NCBI GenBank assembly: GCA_000296795.1 | Contig: BAFH01000004.1 | Coordinates: 620,001 to 684,000, forward strand | DNA length: 64,000 bases | Direction: 5' to 3' | Origin: Candidatus Jettenia caeni | Lineage (GTDB): Bacteria; Planctomycetota; Brocadiia; Brocadiales; Brocadiaceae | In this document: positions 52,654-61,442 of the stretch, piece by piece | Layout of the letters: every line of letters begins with the position of its first letter | How positions within the stretch are numbered: the stretch's first letter is position 1 | Made by a program: the position numbers and the translations under genes | Notes under the pieces: model-generated | The model's database searches: none | Told to the model about the DNA's origin: nothing | What the model saw: only the letters and a program-made list of their open reading frames with translations

Positions 52654-54888
52654 TTAGCTTACAGGCAGAATAATTGAAATGCTGGTAAATTTTCCCTCAG
52701 CACTATCAATGGTAAGCTTACCACCATGATCATTTATAATATTATGGCAAATACTTAAACCTAATCCTGTTCCTTCACCAGCAGGTTTCGTCGTAAAAAA
52801 TGGGTTCATTACTTTATCTCTTATATGAGCAGGTATGCCAGTACCGTGATCATAAAAAGTAATCTTTACATAAGAATGACTATTTATAGCTATTTTTTCA
52901 CCTAAAATTTCAAGGATCTTATCATCGTGCCGTCCCGGGTATTTTTGATTGAGGGCATATCGTGCATTATTCGTAAGGTTCAAGAAGACCTGGTGAATTT
53001 CTTGGGAATTCGCAAGTATTTTTGGTAAGTCTTCAGGCATATCTAACTTTATTTTGGTACCTTCTTTTCGTAACTGTGGTCCTGTAAGAATAAGGGCATC
53101 AGATACTATTTCATGTACACTCATTATACTTTGCTCCTTTTTATCCTTAGTCCTAGCAAAAGAAAGGAGTTTACTAACAATATGAGCGATACGATCCCCC
53201 TCTTTTATAATCCTGCGAGTAAGATCTTTTTCTCTACTTCCTTCACTCGCTTTATTAGATAACATCTGAGCACAATTAATAATACCTGTTATGGGATTAT
53301 TGATCTCATGAGCTACGCCTGCTGCTAATTCACCTATTAGCGCAAGATGTCTAGACAGTTGTATCTCCTTTTCCAGATTTACTTTTTCAGTGATATCCAA
53401 GGAAGCGCCTAATATACCAACACACTCACCCTTTTCATTTTTTATAGGAATTTTAATAGTATGAACAATTAATTCTTGTCTATTTATAATATATGTATCT
53501 TCTATATCCTTTCTGTACCCCGATTCTATAACCTCCCTGTCATCTGTTCTATATTTTTCACTAAGTTCTTTAGAGAAAAAATCATAATCTGTTTTTCCTG
53601 TAATTTCTTCAGGCATTATATGTAAATCCCTGGCGTAATTTTCATTACAGGATTGATATACCAGATTTCTATCCTTATAGAATATTCTTAAAGGAAGATT
53701 TTCATAGAGAAACCGGCACTTACTTTCACTCACATGCAGCACTTCTGCAATCTGTTTAAGTTCATTGATTTTATTTGCGAGTTCTTCTGCCATAATATTA
53801 AAACTCTTACTCAAATTGCCAATTTCATCATTACGAATTATATTTATTCTGTAATCTAAGTCCCCTTTTGTAAATTTCTCTGTTACATCCCTTAAATCTA
53901 CAATAGGTCTTGATGTTGAAAGGGCAAAGGTAACACCAACACTGGTAACTACAGCAGCGCAAATTATTCCTAAAGTTAAGACAATAGTATTCGATGTCTT
54001 TAAAGGTGCAAATACCTCTGATTTGTCTATCTTTGCCATAAGTATCCAATTATACTCTGGTATATCCATAGAGACACCAATAACAGGTATACCTCTGTAG
54101 TCCGGGTAAATACCGCCCCATTCTTTATTTTCTTCAATGATCTTACGAATTGGCATTGTATTTATCGTTTGCTTAAGGGGAAGATTTTCTACAAACTTTG
54201 ATTTAGTAATCATTGTTTTATTATCTTTATTTACTAAATATACTTCGCCAGTATTTCCTATTCCTATAAGATTAGCAGTAATCTCATTTAGAAATGAAAG
54301 GTTGTAGGTATTGATAATGGCGCCTAGTGGCTTAGTATCATTGTCTGAAATAATCGGTGCTGAGATACATATGCAATTGATATCATAGTAAGAAGAAAAA
54401 TGAGGCTGACTTACAAAGGTCTCACCATAACGCTTCATTATTCCTTGTATGAATGCTTCATCATGCGATATATCTCTACCAATTAACTTCTCATTCGTCG
54501 ATGAAATAACCTTGCCAAATTTGTCTACAATAGTTACTGCAACAAGATGGGGTTGTGCTGGCACAATCTTTAAGGCATTTGAAAGATAATTATTTAAATT
54601 AGTTACCGTGTTTTGCATGGAAACTTCATTCTGAGTAATTGTTCTGAGTTCTTCTCTTATAAAGTTATCAATACTAAAATCAGATGTATGTATTCGCTCT
54701 GCCTCTATACAGTCCAAAACGTGAAGCCTTTTTGCTTGTACTATCATTTGTAAATCTTGAAAGGTTTTTTGTCTTAAAATACTTCTGGTATGAAAATAGT
54801 ATATTGTAGTAATTATTACGATCGGTATAAGTGAAATAGAAAGACCAAAAGTAAGCATTTTAGATTTAATTGATGAGAATATTTTCAT
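52654..54888 (-). CDS. Membrane sensor histidine kinase (dCache-HAMP-PAS-HisKA-HATPase)
   Basis: 744 residues: TM1 (about 13-31), a double-Cache-like extracytoplasmic domain (about 35-300), TM2 (about 304-328), HAMP (to about 382, with DEIGNLSKSFNIMAEEL), a PAS domain (about 390-510, ending GILGASLDITEK), the H-box GELAAGVAHEINNPITGI, N-box NLTNNARYAL, and G-boxes DHGTGIPAHI and GEGTGLGLSI. All kinase motifs are intact. No response regulator gene is adjacent, so it is an orphan. It converges on fusion copy B and may sense the solute handled there; that is inference. Confidence 0.92.
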   Translation of the reverse strand: MKIFSSIKSKMLTFGLSISLIPIVIITTIYYFHTRSILRQKTFQDLQMIVQAKRLHVLDCIEAERIHTSDFSIDNFIREELRTITQNEVSMQNTVTNLNNYLSNALKIVPAQPHLVAVTIVDKFGKVISSTNEKLIGRDISHDEAFIQGIMKRYGETFVSQPHFSSYYDINCICISAPIISDNDTKPLGAIINTYNLSFLNEITANLIGIGNTGEVYLVNKDNKTMITKSKFVENLPLKQTINTMPIRKIIEENKEWGGIYPDYRGIPVIGVSMDIPEYNWILMAKIDKSEVFAPLKTSNTIVLTLGIICAAVVTSVGVTFALSTSRPIVDLRDVTEKFTKGDLDYRINIIRNDEIGNLSKSFNIMAEELANKINELKQIAEVLHVSESKCRFLYENLPLRIFYKDRNLVYQSCNENYARDLHIMPEEITGKTDYDFFSKELSEKYRTDDREVIESGYRKDIEDTYIINRQELIVHTIKIPIKNEKGECVGILGASLDITEKVNLEKEIQLSRHLALIGELAAGVAHEINNPITGIINCAQMLSNKASEGSREKDLTRRIIKEGDRIAHIVSKLLSFARTKDKKEQSIMSVHEIVSDALILTGPQLRKEGTKIKLDMPEDLPKILANSQEIHQVFLNLTNNARYALNQKYPGRHDDKILEILGEKIAINSHSYVKITFYDHGTGIPAHIRDKVMNPFFTTKPAGEGTGLGLSICHNIINDHGGKLTIDSAEGKFTSISIILPVS

Positions 54889-55359
54889 CTGAACACCTAT
54901 ATATAATGAAATAAAGATTATCTTTGTTATTATAAGACTTAAATCAATGTATAACTATCGTGGAACAAATCAGGTTTTCGAGATTTGAGTACCGATAATT
55001 TGAGAATTTTCTGCCAAAAGGGTATGTAATTTCTCTTGACAGAGACTGATGTCCTGAAGGAAGTTTAAGTACACTATCCTAAACTTTTCGTATGTATCAT
55101 ACTATGTATTATAAAGGGGCTTTTCGTAAAAGAACTTCTATTATTTGCTCACAAGTTTAGCCTAAATCGAGAAGAAGAACGGTATGGTTTTGATTCTGTC
55201 TGCGTTACGTTGAAATTGTTCTTTTTTGTACTCTTTTGAGTTCATTACGTTGCTCTGAATTCGGAAAATCTCCTATAATTAATGTGTAACAAATATTCAT
55301 ATGAATTGTAAGAAAAATTTTCGAAAAATAAATGCTTTTAGTTATAACAAGGAGTATAT
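54889..55359. other. Intergenic gap upstream of kinase and psiE
   Basis: No gene, repeat or hairpin that I can support. It holds the divergent promoters of the histidine kinase and the PsiE-like gene. A fragment reading LTETDVLKEV before a stop near 55064 may be a trace of an old gene, but it is too short to call. Confidence 0.35.
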
Positions 55360-55764
55360 ATGCTTGATTATTTAAAAAAGATCGAGAAGATAATTGTTAT
55401 CTCGCTTATTCTGATGATGATAATTGTGCTGTTTCTCTCCACCTTGGACTTGGGTTTGATTATCGTAAAATCTATTCTTACCCCGCCACAATTTTTACTT
55501 GATATTAATGAGCTATTAGACATTTTTGGACTTTTTTTATTGGTTTTAATAGGCATTGAATTATTGGAGTCTGTCAAAACATACCTTTTGGAAAAAGAGA
55601 TTCATGTTGAAGTGGTATTTACTGTGGCCTTGATTGCGATTGCACGTAAGGTTATCATTCTTGATATTAAAGAGATTCCAAGCAATACTCTCCTTGGCAT
55701 AGCTGCTATCGTCATAGCCCTTTCAATCGGATATTATCTTTTAAAACAGAGTCACCGATGCTAA
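55360..55764 (+). CDS. psiE: PsiE-family membrane protein
   Basis: 134 residues with four hydrophobic helices: IVISLILMMIIVLFLSTLDL, LLDIFGLFLLVLIGIELLES, a segment around VFTVALIAIARKVIIL and a C-terminal helix. The order and the ELLES...EVVFTVALIAIARKVI pattern match the PsiE (phosphate-starvation-inducible E) family, whose molecular role is unknown. AAGGAG precedes the ATG by five bases. Monocistronic by spacing. Confidence 0.8.
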   Translation: MLDYLKKIEKIIVISLILMMIIVLFLSTLDLGLIIVKSILTPPQFLLDINELLDIFGLFLLVLIGIELLESVKTYLLEKEIHVEVVFTVALIAIARKVIILDIKEIPSNTLLGIAAIVIALSIGYYLLKQSHRC

Positions 55765-56116
55765 ACTTCCAGCATGAAAACTCCAAAATGAACTAAATTA
55801 TGCTTCTCCAAGGGTGCTTTAAATAAAAATATTACAGAGAAATTCAAAATAAATCTAGCCATTCAATTATCTTTAATTAAATTTTCCTATAGATGAATCT
55901 CAGGAAAAAATTAAAATTTTTTGCCATAAATTTTACTACTCAAATCTTATTTTTTCCCTAATGTATGGCTATTTATGTTCATTTTTAATGTTGAGACAAT
56001 TTCCTTGCATAGGCTACCTATTCCACCTTATACTATCGTACTTATAAGTTTATAATAGTTAACATACAGGAGAATACAGCAATAAAAGGTCATAAGCAGA
56101 AGATAATAAGTTGAAA
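55765..56116. other. AT-rich intergenic gap before otsA
   Basis: No gene, repeat or terminator that I can support. The sequence is strongly AT-rich and presumably contains the promoter of the otsAB pair. Confidence 0.35.
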
Positions 56117-56218
56117 ATGCATGACATGGTCTTTATAATACCTGCAGTCTCTTTGGTCATTATGATTGGTCATATGATTAAAAAGTTGGTAATTACTCAA
56201 ACTAAGGATTTCTTTTAA
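56117..56218 (+). CDS. Possible 33-residue single-helix peptide upstream of otsA
   Basis: An ATG at 56117 opens MHDMVFIIPAVSLVIMIGHM followed by IKKLVITQTKDFF and a stop, 6 bases before the otsA start. It would be a small membrane peptide with a basic C-terminal side. The ribosome site is weak, so it is a tentative call; a hydrophobic stretch can arise by chance in AT-rich DNA. Confidence 0.33.
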   Translation: MHDMVFIIPAVSLVIMIGHMIKKLVITQTKDFF

Positions 56219-56224
56219 CTGGAT

Positions 56225-57697
56225 ATGATATCTACGCGTGAGTCATTAAAAGAGCTGATTTCGAGCAAGCTGAAAGGTTACAAGCTTATAGTGGTATCGA
56301 ATCGTGAACCTTACATTCACAATTATGTTGGTGATGAGATTCATTATATTGTTCCTGCAAGTGGAATGGTTACGGCTTTGGACCCTATTATTCGTGCAGA
56401 AGGCGGAACATGGGTTGCTTATGGAAGTGGAGACGCCGATAAGGAGGTTGTCGACAGGAACGACCGCATTGCAGTACCACCAGATCATCCACAATATACC
56501 CTTCGAAGGGTTTGGCTTACCCGTGAGGAGGAAGAACGGTTTTATTACGGGTTTTCCAATGAGGCGCTCTGGCCTCTGTGCCATATTGTGTATGTCAAAC
56601 CGAAATTTAATGAGGCAGATTGGTTAGCCTATAAGTCGGTAAATCAAAAGTTTGCCAAGGTTATTCTGGAAGAGGCAGGAAATGAAAAAGCGTTTGTTTT
56701 CATTCAGGACTATCATTTTACCCTGCTTCCGAAGATGCTCAAGGAGATTAGACCTGACTTGCTTGTTGCACAATTCTGGCATATCCCGTGGCCAAATAGA
56801 GAGGCGTTTCGCATATGTCCATGGGGTCAAGAAATTCTTGAGGGACTTTTAGGAAATGATCTTTTAGGATTTCACATACAATACCATTGTAATAATTTCC
56901 TTGATACGGTAGACCGGAATCTGGAGTCAAAGATAGATTATGGAATATTTGCAGCTACAAAGGGTGGAAAGACAACCCATATTCGTCCCTTCCCCATTAG
57001 TATTGATTTTGATGAATTAAACATGCAGGCACAGGGAAAAGAGGTTGAGTCTGAGATGGTCCGTATCAGGAAAGAACTGGGTTTAAAGGGACAGATTATT
57101 GGGATAGGACTGGACCGGGTAGATTATACCAAGGGCATTTCAGAACGATTTATGGCGATTGACCGATTTCTTGAAAAGTATCCTGAGTACCGAAATAAAT
57201 TTACATTTGTTCAGGCTGGCACCTTAAGCCGGATTCATATTGCAGACTACCGGGATTATAACGATACGATCTACGATCAGATGAATGAGATAAATCATAA
57301 ATACCATAGCGGCAGATGGACGCCAATACGGTTAGTAAAATCACATTTTCATCGGGTAAGTATTCAGGCGTTATACCGTTTATCGGACGTTTGTATCGTG
57401 AGTTCCCTGCATGATGGTATGAATCTGGTTGCAAAGGAGTTTGTAGCCTCCCGTTCCGATGAGCTTGGCGTGCTTTTACTCAGCCGGTTTACCGGTGCTG
57501 CTTCAGAACTTACCGGCTGCATTGAAATTAATCCGTATGCCACAGATACCTTTGCAGAGGCGATAAAGATAGCCATAGAAATACCTGAGGAGGAAAAGAG
57601 AAAAAGAATGCAGCGAATGAGAAAATACGTATCTGAACATAACGTGTACCATTGGAGTCAAAATATTGTAAACGAATTGACGAAATTACACCAATGA
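56225..57697 (+). CDS. otsA: Trehalose-6-phosphate synthase-like GT20 enzyme
   Basis: 490 residues, GT20 fold. It would transfer glucose from NDP-glucose to glucose-6-phosphate. Seen: VVSNREPYIHN, FIQDYHFTLLPKML, FWHIPWPNREAFRICPWG, GNDLLGFHIQYHCNNFL, GLDRVDYTKGI and SLHDGMNLVAKEFVASR. The N-terminal loop (VPASGMVTAL) differs from classic OtsA GGL, so a relative such as glucosylglycerol-phosphate synthase is possible. otsB overlaps it by 4 bases (ATGA), supporting a two-step synthesis of trehalose. Confidence 0.85.
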   Translation: MISTRESLKELISSKLKGYKLIVVSNREPYIHNYVGDEIHYIVPASGMVTALDPIIRAEGGTWVAYGSGDADKEVVDRNDRIAVPPDHPQYTLRRVWLTREEEERFYYGFSNEALWPLCHIVYVKPKFNEADWLAYKSVNQKFAKVILEEAGNEKAFVFIQDYHFTLLPKMLKEIRPDLLVAQFWHIPWPNREAFRICPWGQEILEGLLGNDLLGFHIQYHCNNFLDTVDRNLESKIDYGIFAATKGGKTTHIRPFPISIDFDELNMQAQGKEVESEMVRIRKELGLKGQIIGIGLDRVDYTKGISERFMAIDRFLEKYPEYRNKFTFVQAGTLSRIHIADYRDYNDTIYDQMNEINHKYHSGRWTPIRLVKSHFHRVSIQALYRLSDVCIVSSLHDGMNLVAKEFVASRSDELGVLLLSRFTGAASELTGCIEINPYATDTFAEAIKIAIEIPEEEKRKRMQRMRKYVSEHNVYHWSQNIVNELTKLHQ

Positions 57698-58509
57698 GAT
57701 ATCTGTTCGATAATATTCAAACGGTTCATGAACTTCTTCATAGCAAGAAAAGGATACTCCTTTTATCCGATTATGACGGCACCTTAACGCCGATTCAGGA
57801 GCATCCGGATCTCGCTATACCTTCAGAAAAAGTTCGTGAACTTCTCATAAAATTTTCTTCTCACAAAGCATTTCGTTTAGGCATAGTTACAGGACGTTCT
57901 TTACAGCAAATAAAAAAATTAATTAATATACAAAAAGCGCTGTATGTTGCAAACTATGGAGTAGAAATAGAAGGACCTGATATATATTTCATTAGCCCAG
58001 AAGCTAAAAAGGCACGCTATATCCTTTGGAACATTTACCTACAACTCTTGAAGTCTCTAAGACACATTGAAGGAGTATATATAGAAGATAAAGGTCTTTC
58101 CATCAGTTTGCATTACCGTTTAGTAAAAACAACCCATGATATGGAATATATCACGAAAACCTTTCATACTATAACAAAACCTTTTTTAGACAAGGAAATG
58201 CTTTGTCTAAGCACAGGAAAGATGGTTTATGAAATACGGCCTCCCGTGAAGTGGAACAAGGCAACAAGAATTACATGGCTGTTGGCTCATTATTTCCCCC
58301 CAGAATTCAGTAACGATGCACTCATTATATATTTAGGAGATGATAGTGCAGATAAAGAGGTATTTACAGCACTAAACGAAAAAGGATTAAAGATTTTTGT
58401 AGGAGAGCCGCCAAATACATCTTCGGCAGATTACTTTGTTCATTCCCCTGAAGAGGTAGTTGCTTTTTTAGAGTATCTCTATAAACAGAAATCACAAACT
58501 CCTTTATGA
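57694..58509 (+). CDS. otsB: Trehalose-6-phosphate phosphatase
   Basis: About 271 residues of HAD fold: ILLLSDYDGTLTPIQEHPD (nucleophile Asp in DxDGT), GIVTGRSLQQIKKLI, NYGVEIEGPD and YLGDDSADKEVF. The frame extends back to 57652, but ATG 57694 overlaps the otsA stop as ATGA and gives the expected N-terminus. It dephosphorylates trehalose-6-phosphate, or a related sugar phosphate if OtsA is a GgpS type. It converges with the next gene, overlapping by 6 bases. Confidence 0.9.
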   Translation: MRYLFDNIQTVHELLHSKKRILLLSDYDGTLTPIQEHPDLAIPSEKVRELLIKFSSHKAFRLGIVTGRSLQQIKKLINIQKALYVANYGVEIEGPDIYFISPEAKKARYILWNIYLQLLKSLRHIEGVYIEDKGLSISLHYRLVKTTHDMEYITKTFHTITKPFLDKEMLCLSTGKMVYEIRPPVKWNKATRITWLLAHYFPPEFSNDALIIYLGDDSADKEVFTALNEKGLKIFVGEPPNTSSADYFVHSPEEVVAFLEYLYKQKSQTPL

Positions 58510-59325
58510 ATATTCAACAACAACAGGATCGACGTCCAGAGAAAAACAAGTATCAGATACCAATTCAATCCTTGCAATACTGTAAGACAGAGAATAGAAA
58601 ACAATCATCGGTGATAACACGTCTAAAAAAGGAGCACCCACGTGCAAATCATATTCAGTAATGAATCCCAACACATTCGTTGCAAAAAGATTCCGTATAA
58701 TGAAGAATATATACAGCATGAGAGCAACAGCCTTATGTGCGGCTAAATATTGACAATACACATACACAAAAATAAGAGGGGAACAGAGCTTAATTATGTC
58801 ATTCAAAATATTCAATGCAAAGGATGTTATTGTGGTATTCTCAATAAAGATTACCTCTAAAATAGGCGAAAAAAAATATCTTGAGAAAAAATATAATCCA
58901 AAACCTGTAATTGTTGTAAAAAAGAATCTTTTTGATCTCTGAAGACCATCCTCTAAATGCCGGGTGACTCCTCTATCATAGAGATACATCGGTATATCAG
59001 TAACAGTGTTTTTTAAGCGTGCAGATGTATGAAACAAATATGCAATCGTAAACACGATAACCATTACTGTCTCTCCACACATATCGGGTATGCTTGGTGT
59101 ATGTATATCATACCTTTGATTCTGATCCAGAGGCTGCAGGATATTAAAGAAAATAAGGGCATTCATGATATTTTCCGTAATAAATCTTAGATTAATGCCT
59201 ATAAACGTTAGTAAATCGCTTATTCTTAAATTCCTTAAAGCAGCATTGATAGTTGTGCGTTGGCCAGCAGGAGCTGGTATGCCAGGCACTGATTCCTCAG
59301 TTATATATGTCCCATAAGTTTTCAT
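58504..59325 (-). CDS. Unknown multi-helix membrane protein, paralogue of 26218-26952
   Basis: 273 residues with about six hydrophobic segments. It shares LRNLRISDLLTFIGINLRF, IPDMCGETVMVIVF, YLAAHKAVALMLYIFFIIRN and LGFITEYDLHVGAPFLDVLS with the protein near focA. It has about 25 more residues at the N-terminus, including a Pro/Ala-rich stretch. No family is recognised. Upstream on the same strand lies a degraded tetR sequence, so the gene may once have been controlled by a local TetR repressor. Confidence 0.7.
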   Translation of the reverse strand: MKTYGTYITEESVPGIPAPAGQRTTINAALRNLRISDLLTFIGINLRFITENIMNALIFFNILQPLDQNQRYDIHTPSIPDMCGETVMVIVFTIAYLFHTSARLKNTVTDIPMYLYDRGVTRHLEDGLQRSKRFFFTTITGFGLYFFSRYFFSPILEVIFIENTTITSFALNILNDIIKLCSPLIFVYVYCQYLAAHKAVALMLYIFFIIRNLFATNVLGFITEYDLHVGAPFLDVLSPMIVFYSLSYSIARIELVSDTCFSLDVDPVVVEYS

Positions 59326-59342
59326 GTATTTTTTAGATACAA

Positions 59343-59520
59343 AAATTGAATTTTTTATACGATCCTATGGTAATGACAGATTAAGTAACACCTATAAAAG
59401 TAATAGCAGTGATATTGAGATTAATACCTTTTTTTATTAATCCTAACCCTTACCACACAACAGTAATTTTTCTATTTTCTTCAGGTATTATTGGATGAGT
59501 TGCAAAATGTGTAATTACTC
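59343..59520 (-). pseudogene. Decayed tetR-family gene related to 22380-22970
   Basis: The DNA aligns with the C-terminal third of the intact tetR. Minus-strand reading gives ILQLIQ-stop-YLKKIEKLLL, a frame shift, GLGLIKKGIN (compare ELGLIKKDIN), TAITFIG (SAMVFMG), a stop, and ITIGSYKKFNF (VTIWSYKNFNF). Stops and the frame change prove it is not functional. It lies directly upstream of the paralogous membrane protein. The N-terminal DNA-binding part was not found in 59521-59610. Confidence 0.85.
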
Positions 59521-59613
59521 AGGTTTTTTACAAAGATAGATAAACATAACGAGTAAACTTTGCATCAGGATTGTTGTTCTTTGATAATACTACTACCCCC
59601 CATTAACGAAGAT

Positions 59614-59835
59614 TTAATGGAGAGTCAATGAGGGCGTTTTAATACCCTCTGTGGTCTTTCTGGATTGCTTGTGAACTGAGGAGATAAACTTCCGGATTCG
59701 ACAAAAACATTCTGCCATTTCTTTATTGTAAAATGTTTCTGAGATCTTTTGTTTTAACCTGGCCATTCTCATATCGTGTTTGGCCAGTTTATTATTAAAA
59801 GACAGAAGCTGGTAAGTTTTTAAATAAGTTGGCAT
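59614..59835 (-). CDS. Possible small basic protein, 73 aa
   Basis: Not recognised. Lys/Arg-rich, no hydrophobic segment, with LKQKISETFYNKEMAECFCR in the centre. No ribosome site is evident before the ATG. It stands alone in the 59326-60159 gap, which otherwise contains the tetR relic and AT-rich DNA. It may be spurious. Confidence 0.25.
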   Translation of the reverse strand: MPTYLKTYQLLSFNNKLAKHDMRMARLKQKISETFYNKEMAECFCRIRKFISSVHKQSRKTTEGIKTPSLTLH

Positions 59836-60159
59836 AGTTTTCAGATTTGTTCCCTATGGTATTGAAAATGTATATTTTCAACACTTCTTAATGATATTAA
59901 GATTTTTATTTTAATTAAGTTTAAGAGAATTCTCTTTCTGTATCCAGTAAAAAATTTAAAATATTTACTCGCTATTTAGCCTTATATCCAAAAAGGAGAG
60001 GACAGGTTTCATGAGAATGGCATTTACATCTCTGATATATGACGTTATGTATACATTTTGATAATCACTGGCATCTGGCACATCTGTTCATGTCATTACG
60101 ATTGACAGCTTGCAGCTAAAGCAGACATTCTCACATCGTTTAAAAAATGTATCAATTCA

Positions 60160-60738
60160 TCACCAATCTCTTGATTCAAACTCATATGAGCGATGAGAAG
60201 CATCTTTAGACATCCCATGCTCAATGAGTTTCCAATGATCAAACTCTTTTTCATAGGTGATTTTATAAGAATAATCAATCATCCTCCAACGCCAGAAAAA
60301 GAAATGGGATATGCCGGTTACAAATATATCAAGGCGTTTGACCTTTGGATCTATATCCTCAAACATCGCTATACAATGCTTTGTCGTTTTAGGAGCTAAT
60401 TCCCCTTTTGCTATGATAGCACATTGATATTTTTTACCTTCCTGATAATCTTCATCCAGCTTTGCTACATGTTCCATAATGTCTGGATAGTAAGTATCCA
60501 GACATTTCTCTCCGGTATCCGTCATTAAAAATACTTCGATCGGTACTAGTATAGGTTTTTCTAAAGTATTTCCCAAATTATAGAACCATATTATATATCT
60601 GATTTCTCCGCTTGTACCTTCATTATGTACATACGTTTTCGGTGCATTCCATGAAAAATCAAGTGGAGAAGCATCAATTCTATATGATATACTCAGGATA
60701 ATCATCAGAAATCCTACAAGTAGTATTTTTACTTTCAT
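60160..60738 (-). CDS. Unknown exported protein, 192 aa
   Basis: Signal peptide (KVKILLVGFLMIILSISYRI, cleavage after Asp-Ala), then a beta-rich domain: IRYIIWFYNLGNTLEKPILV, VFLMTDTGEKCLDTYYPDI, IIAKGELAPKTTKHCIAMFE, FVTGISHFFFWRWRMIDYSY. The Asn-Leu-Gly-Asn and CIAMFEDIDP blocks look like an Ig-like or CARDB-type fold of a periplasmic protein. It follows the Reeler-like gene by 4 bases. Function unknown. Confidence 0.65.
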   Translation of the reverse strand: MKVKILLVGFLMIILSISYRIDASPLDFSWNAPKTYVHNEGTSGEIRYIIWFYNLGNTLEKPILVPIEVFLMTDTGEKCLDTYYPDIMEHVAKLDEDYQEGKKYQCAIIAKGELAPKTTKHCIAMFEDIDPKVKRLDIFVTGISHFFFWRWRMIDYSYKITYEKEFDHWKLIEHGMSKDASHRSYEFESRDW

Positions 60739-60742
60739 AAAA

Positions 60743-61441
60743 TTACTCCTTCATTAAAGCCCGAACCTGTTTTTTTTGTTCTTTCTTTTGTTCTACAATA
60801 ATAAGCCTTGTTGCCTTGTAAATATAATCACCCATAGCAGTACCATCATTGTCAGCCTCGATTCCCATCGCATAAAACCTTACGGGGTTGGCGATCCAAA
60901 AATCAGCAGGAGGTGCTTGCCATTTTACATGCCAAAATTTTTGTTGTGTTCCTTTCTTTGTATGAGTTGCATAATTTCCTCTCGCTTCCACCTGTGTATC
61001 TTCGTCATCCCCTACGTTAACAAATGTACCCACCAGTCGATTATAATACCGGTCCTGTGCAGTAATTTGAAAGCCATGAAAATCTGTATCTGTTTGTTTA
61101 AAAGAGACAAGGATGTCAACAATTTCTCCCGGCTCGCATTTATCCAGTACAAACAACATAAACTTACCCTTTCCGGAACCAATGGGATATTGATAGTGAC
61201 AACCTAAATTACCACAAGTAAAATTATCCGGAGCATAAAAGTTCCAATTAAATTTATCAACCCCGCTGCCAAGACAGGACAAAGGAGAACCATCAGAATG
61301 TGCATATAAAGAGTTACAAAACATACCCAAGGTAAAGATACATAAGATTACAAAATACATCTTCCTGAATCTCCTTTTTGTAAGCCCCGCGCTATCCCTA
61401 CCTTTATTTTTGATCAAAAAAGACAGATAACTATTTCTCAT
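60743..61441 (-). CDS. Exported Reeler-like protein with CX4CH motif
   Basis: 232 residues. After a signal segment (YFVILCIFTLGMFCNSLYAH) comes a domain like the bacterial Reeler/choice-of-anchor family: GSPLSCLG, FTCGNLGCHYQ, GSGKGKFML, FHGFQITAQDR, FWHVKWQAPPADFWIANPVRFYAMGI. Where many bacterial relatives carry CxxCH, this one has Cys-x4-Cys-His, an unusual spacing for a heme c motif. Two starts have ribosome sites (61441 and 61360); the former is given, and the latter would give a tidier signal peptide. Lies in a four-gene operon with the FHA-protease. Confidence 0.68.
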   Translation of the reverse strand: MRNSYLSFLIKNKGRDSAGLTKRRFRKMYFVILCIFTLGMFCNSLYAHSDGSPLSCLGSGVDKFNWNFYAPDNFTCGNLGCHYQYPIGSGKGKFMLFVLDKCEPGEIVDILVSFKQTDTDFHGFQITAQDRYYNRLVGTFVNVGDDEDTQVEARGNYATHTKKGTQQKFWHVKWQAPPADFWIANPVRFYAMGIEADNDGTAMGDYIYKATRLIIVEQKKEQKKQVRALMKE

Positions 61442-61442
61442 T

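Noticed and set aside
60096-60278. 60-residue minus-strand frame near 60.2 kb
   Set aside because: Overlaps the 3' end of the exported protein gene 60160-60738 out of frame.
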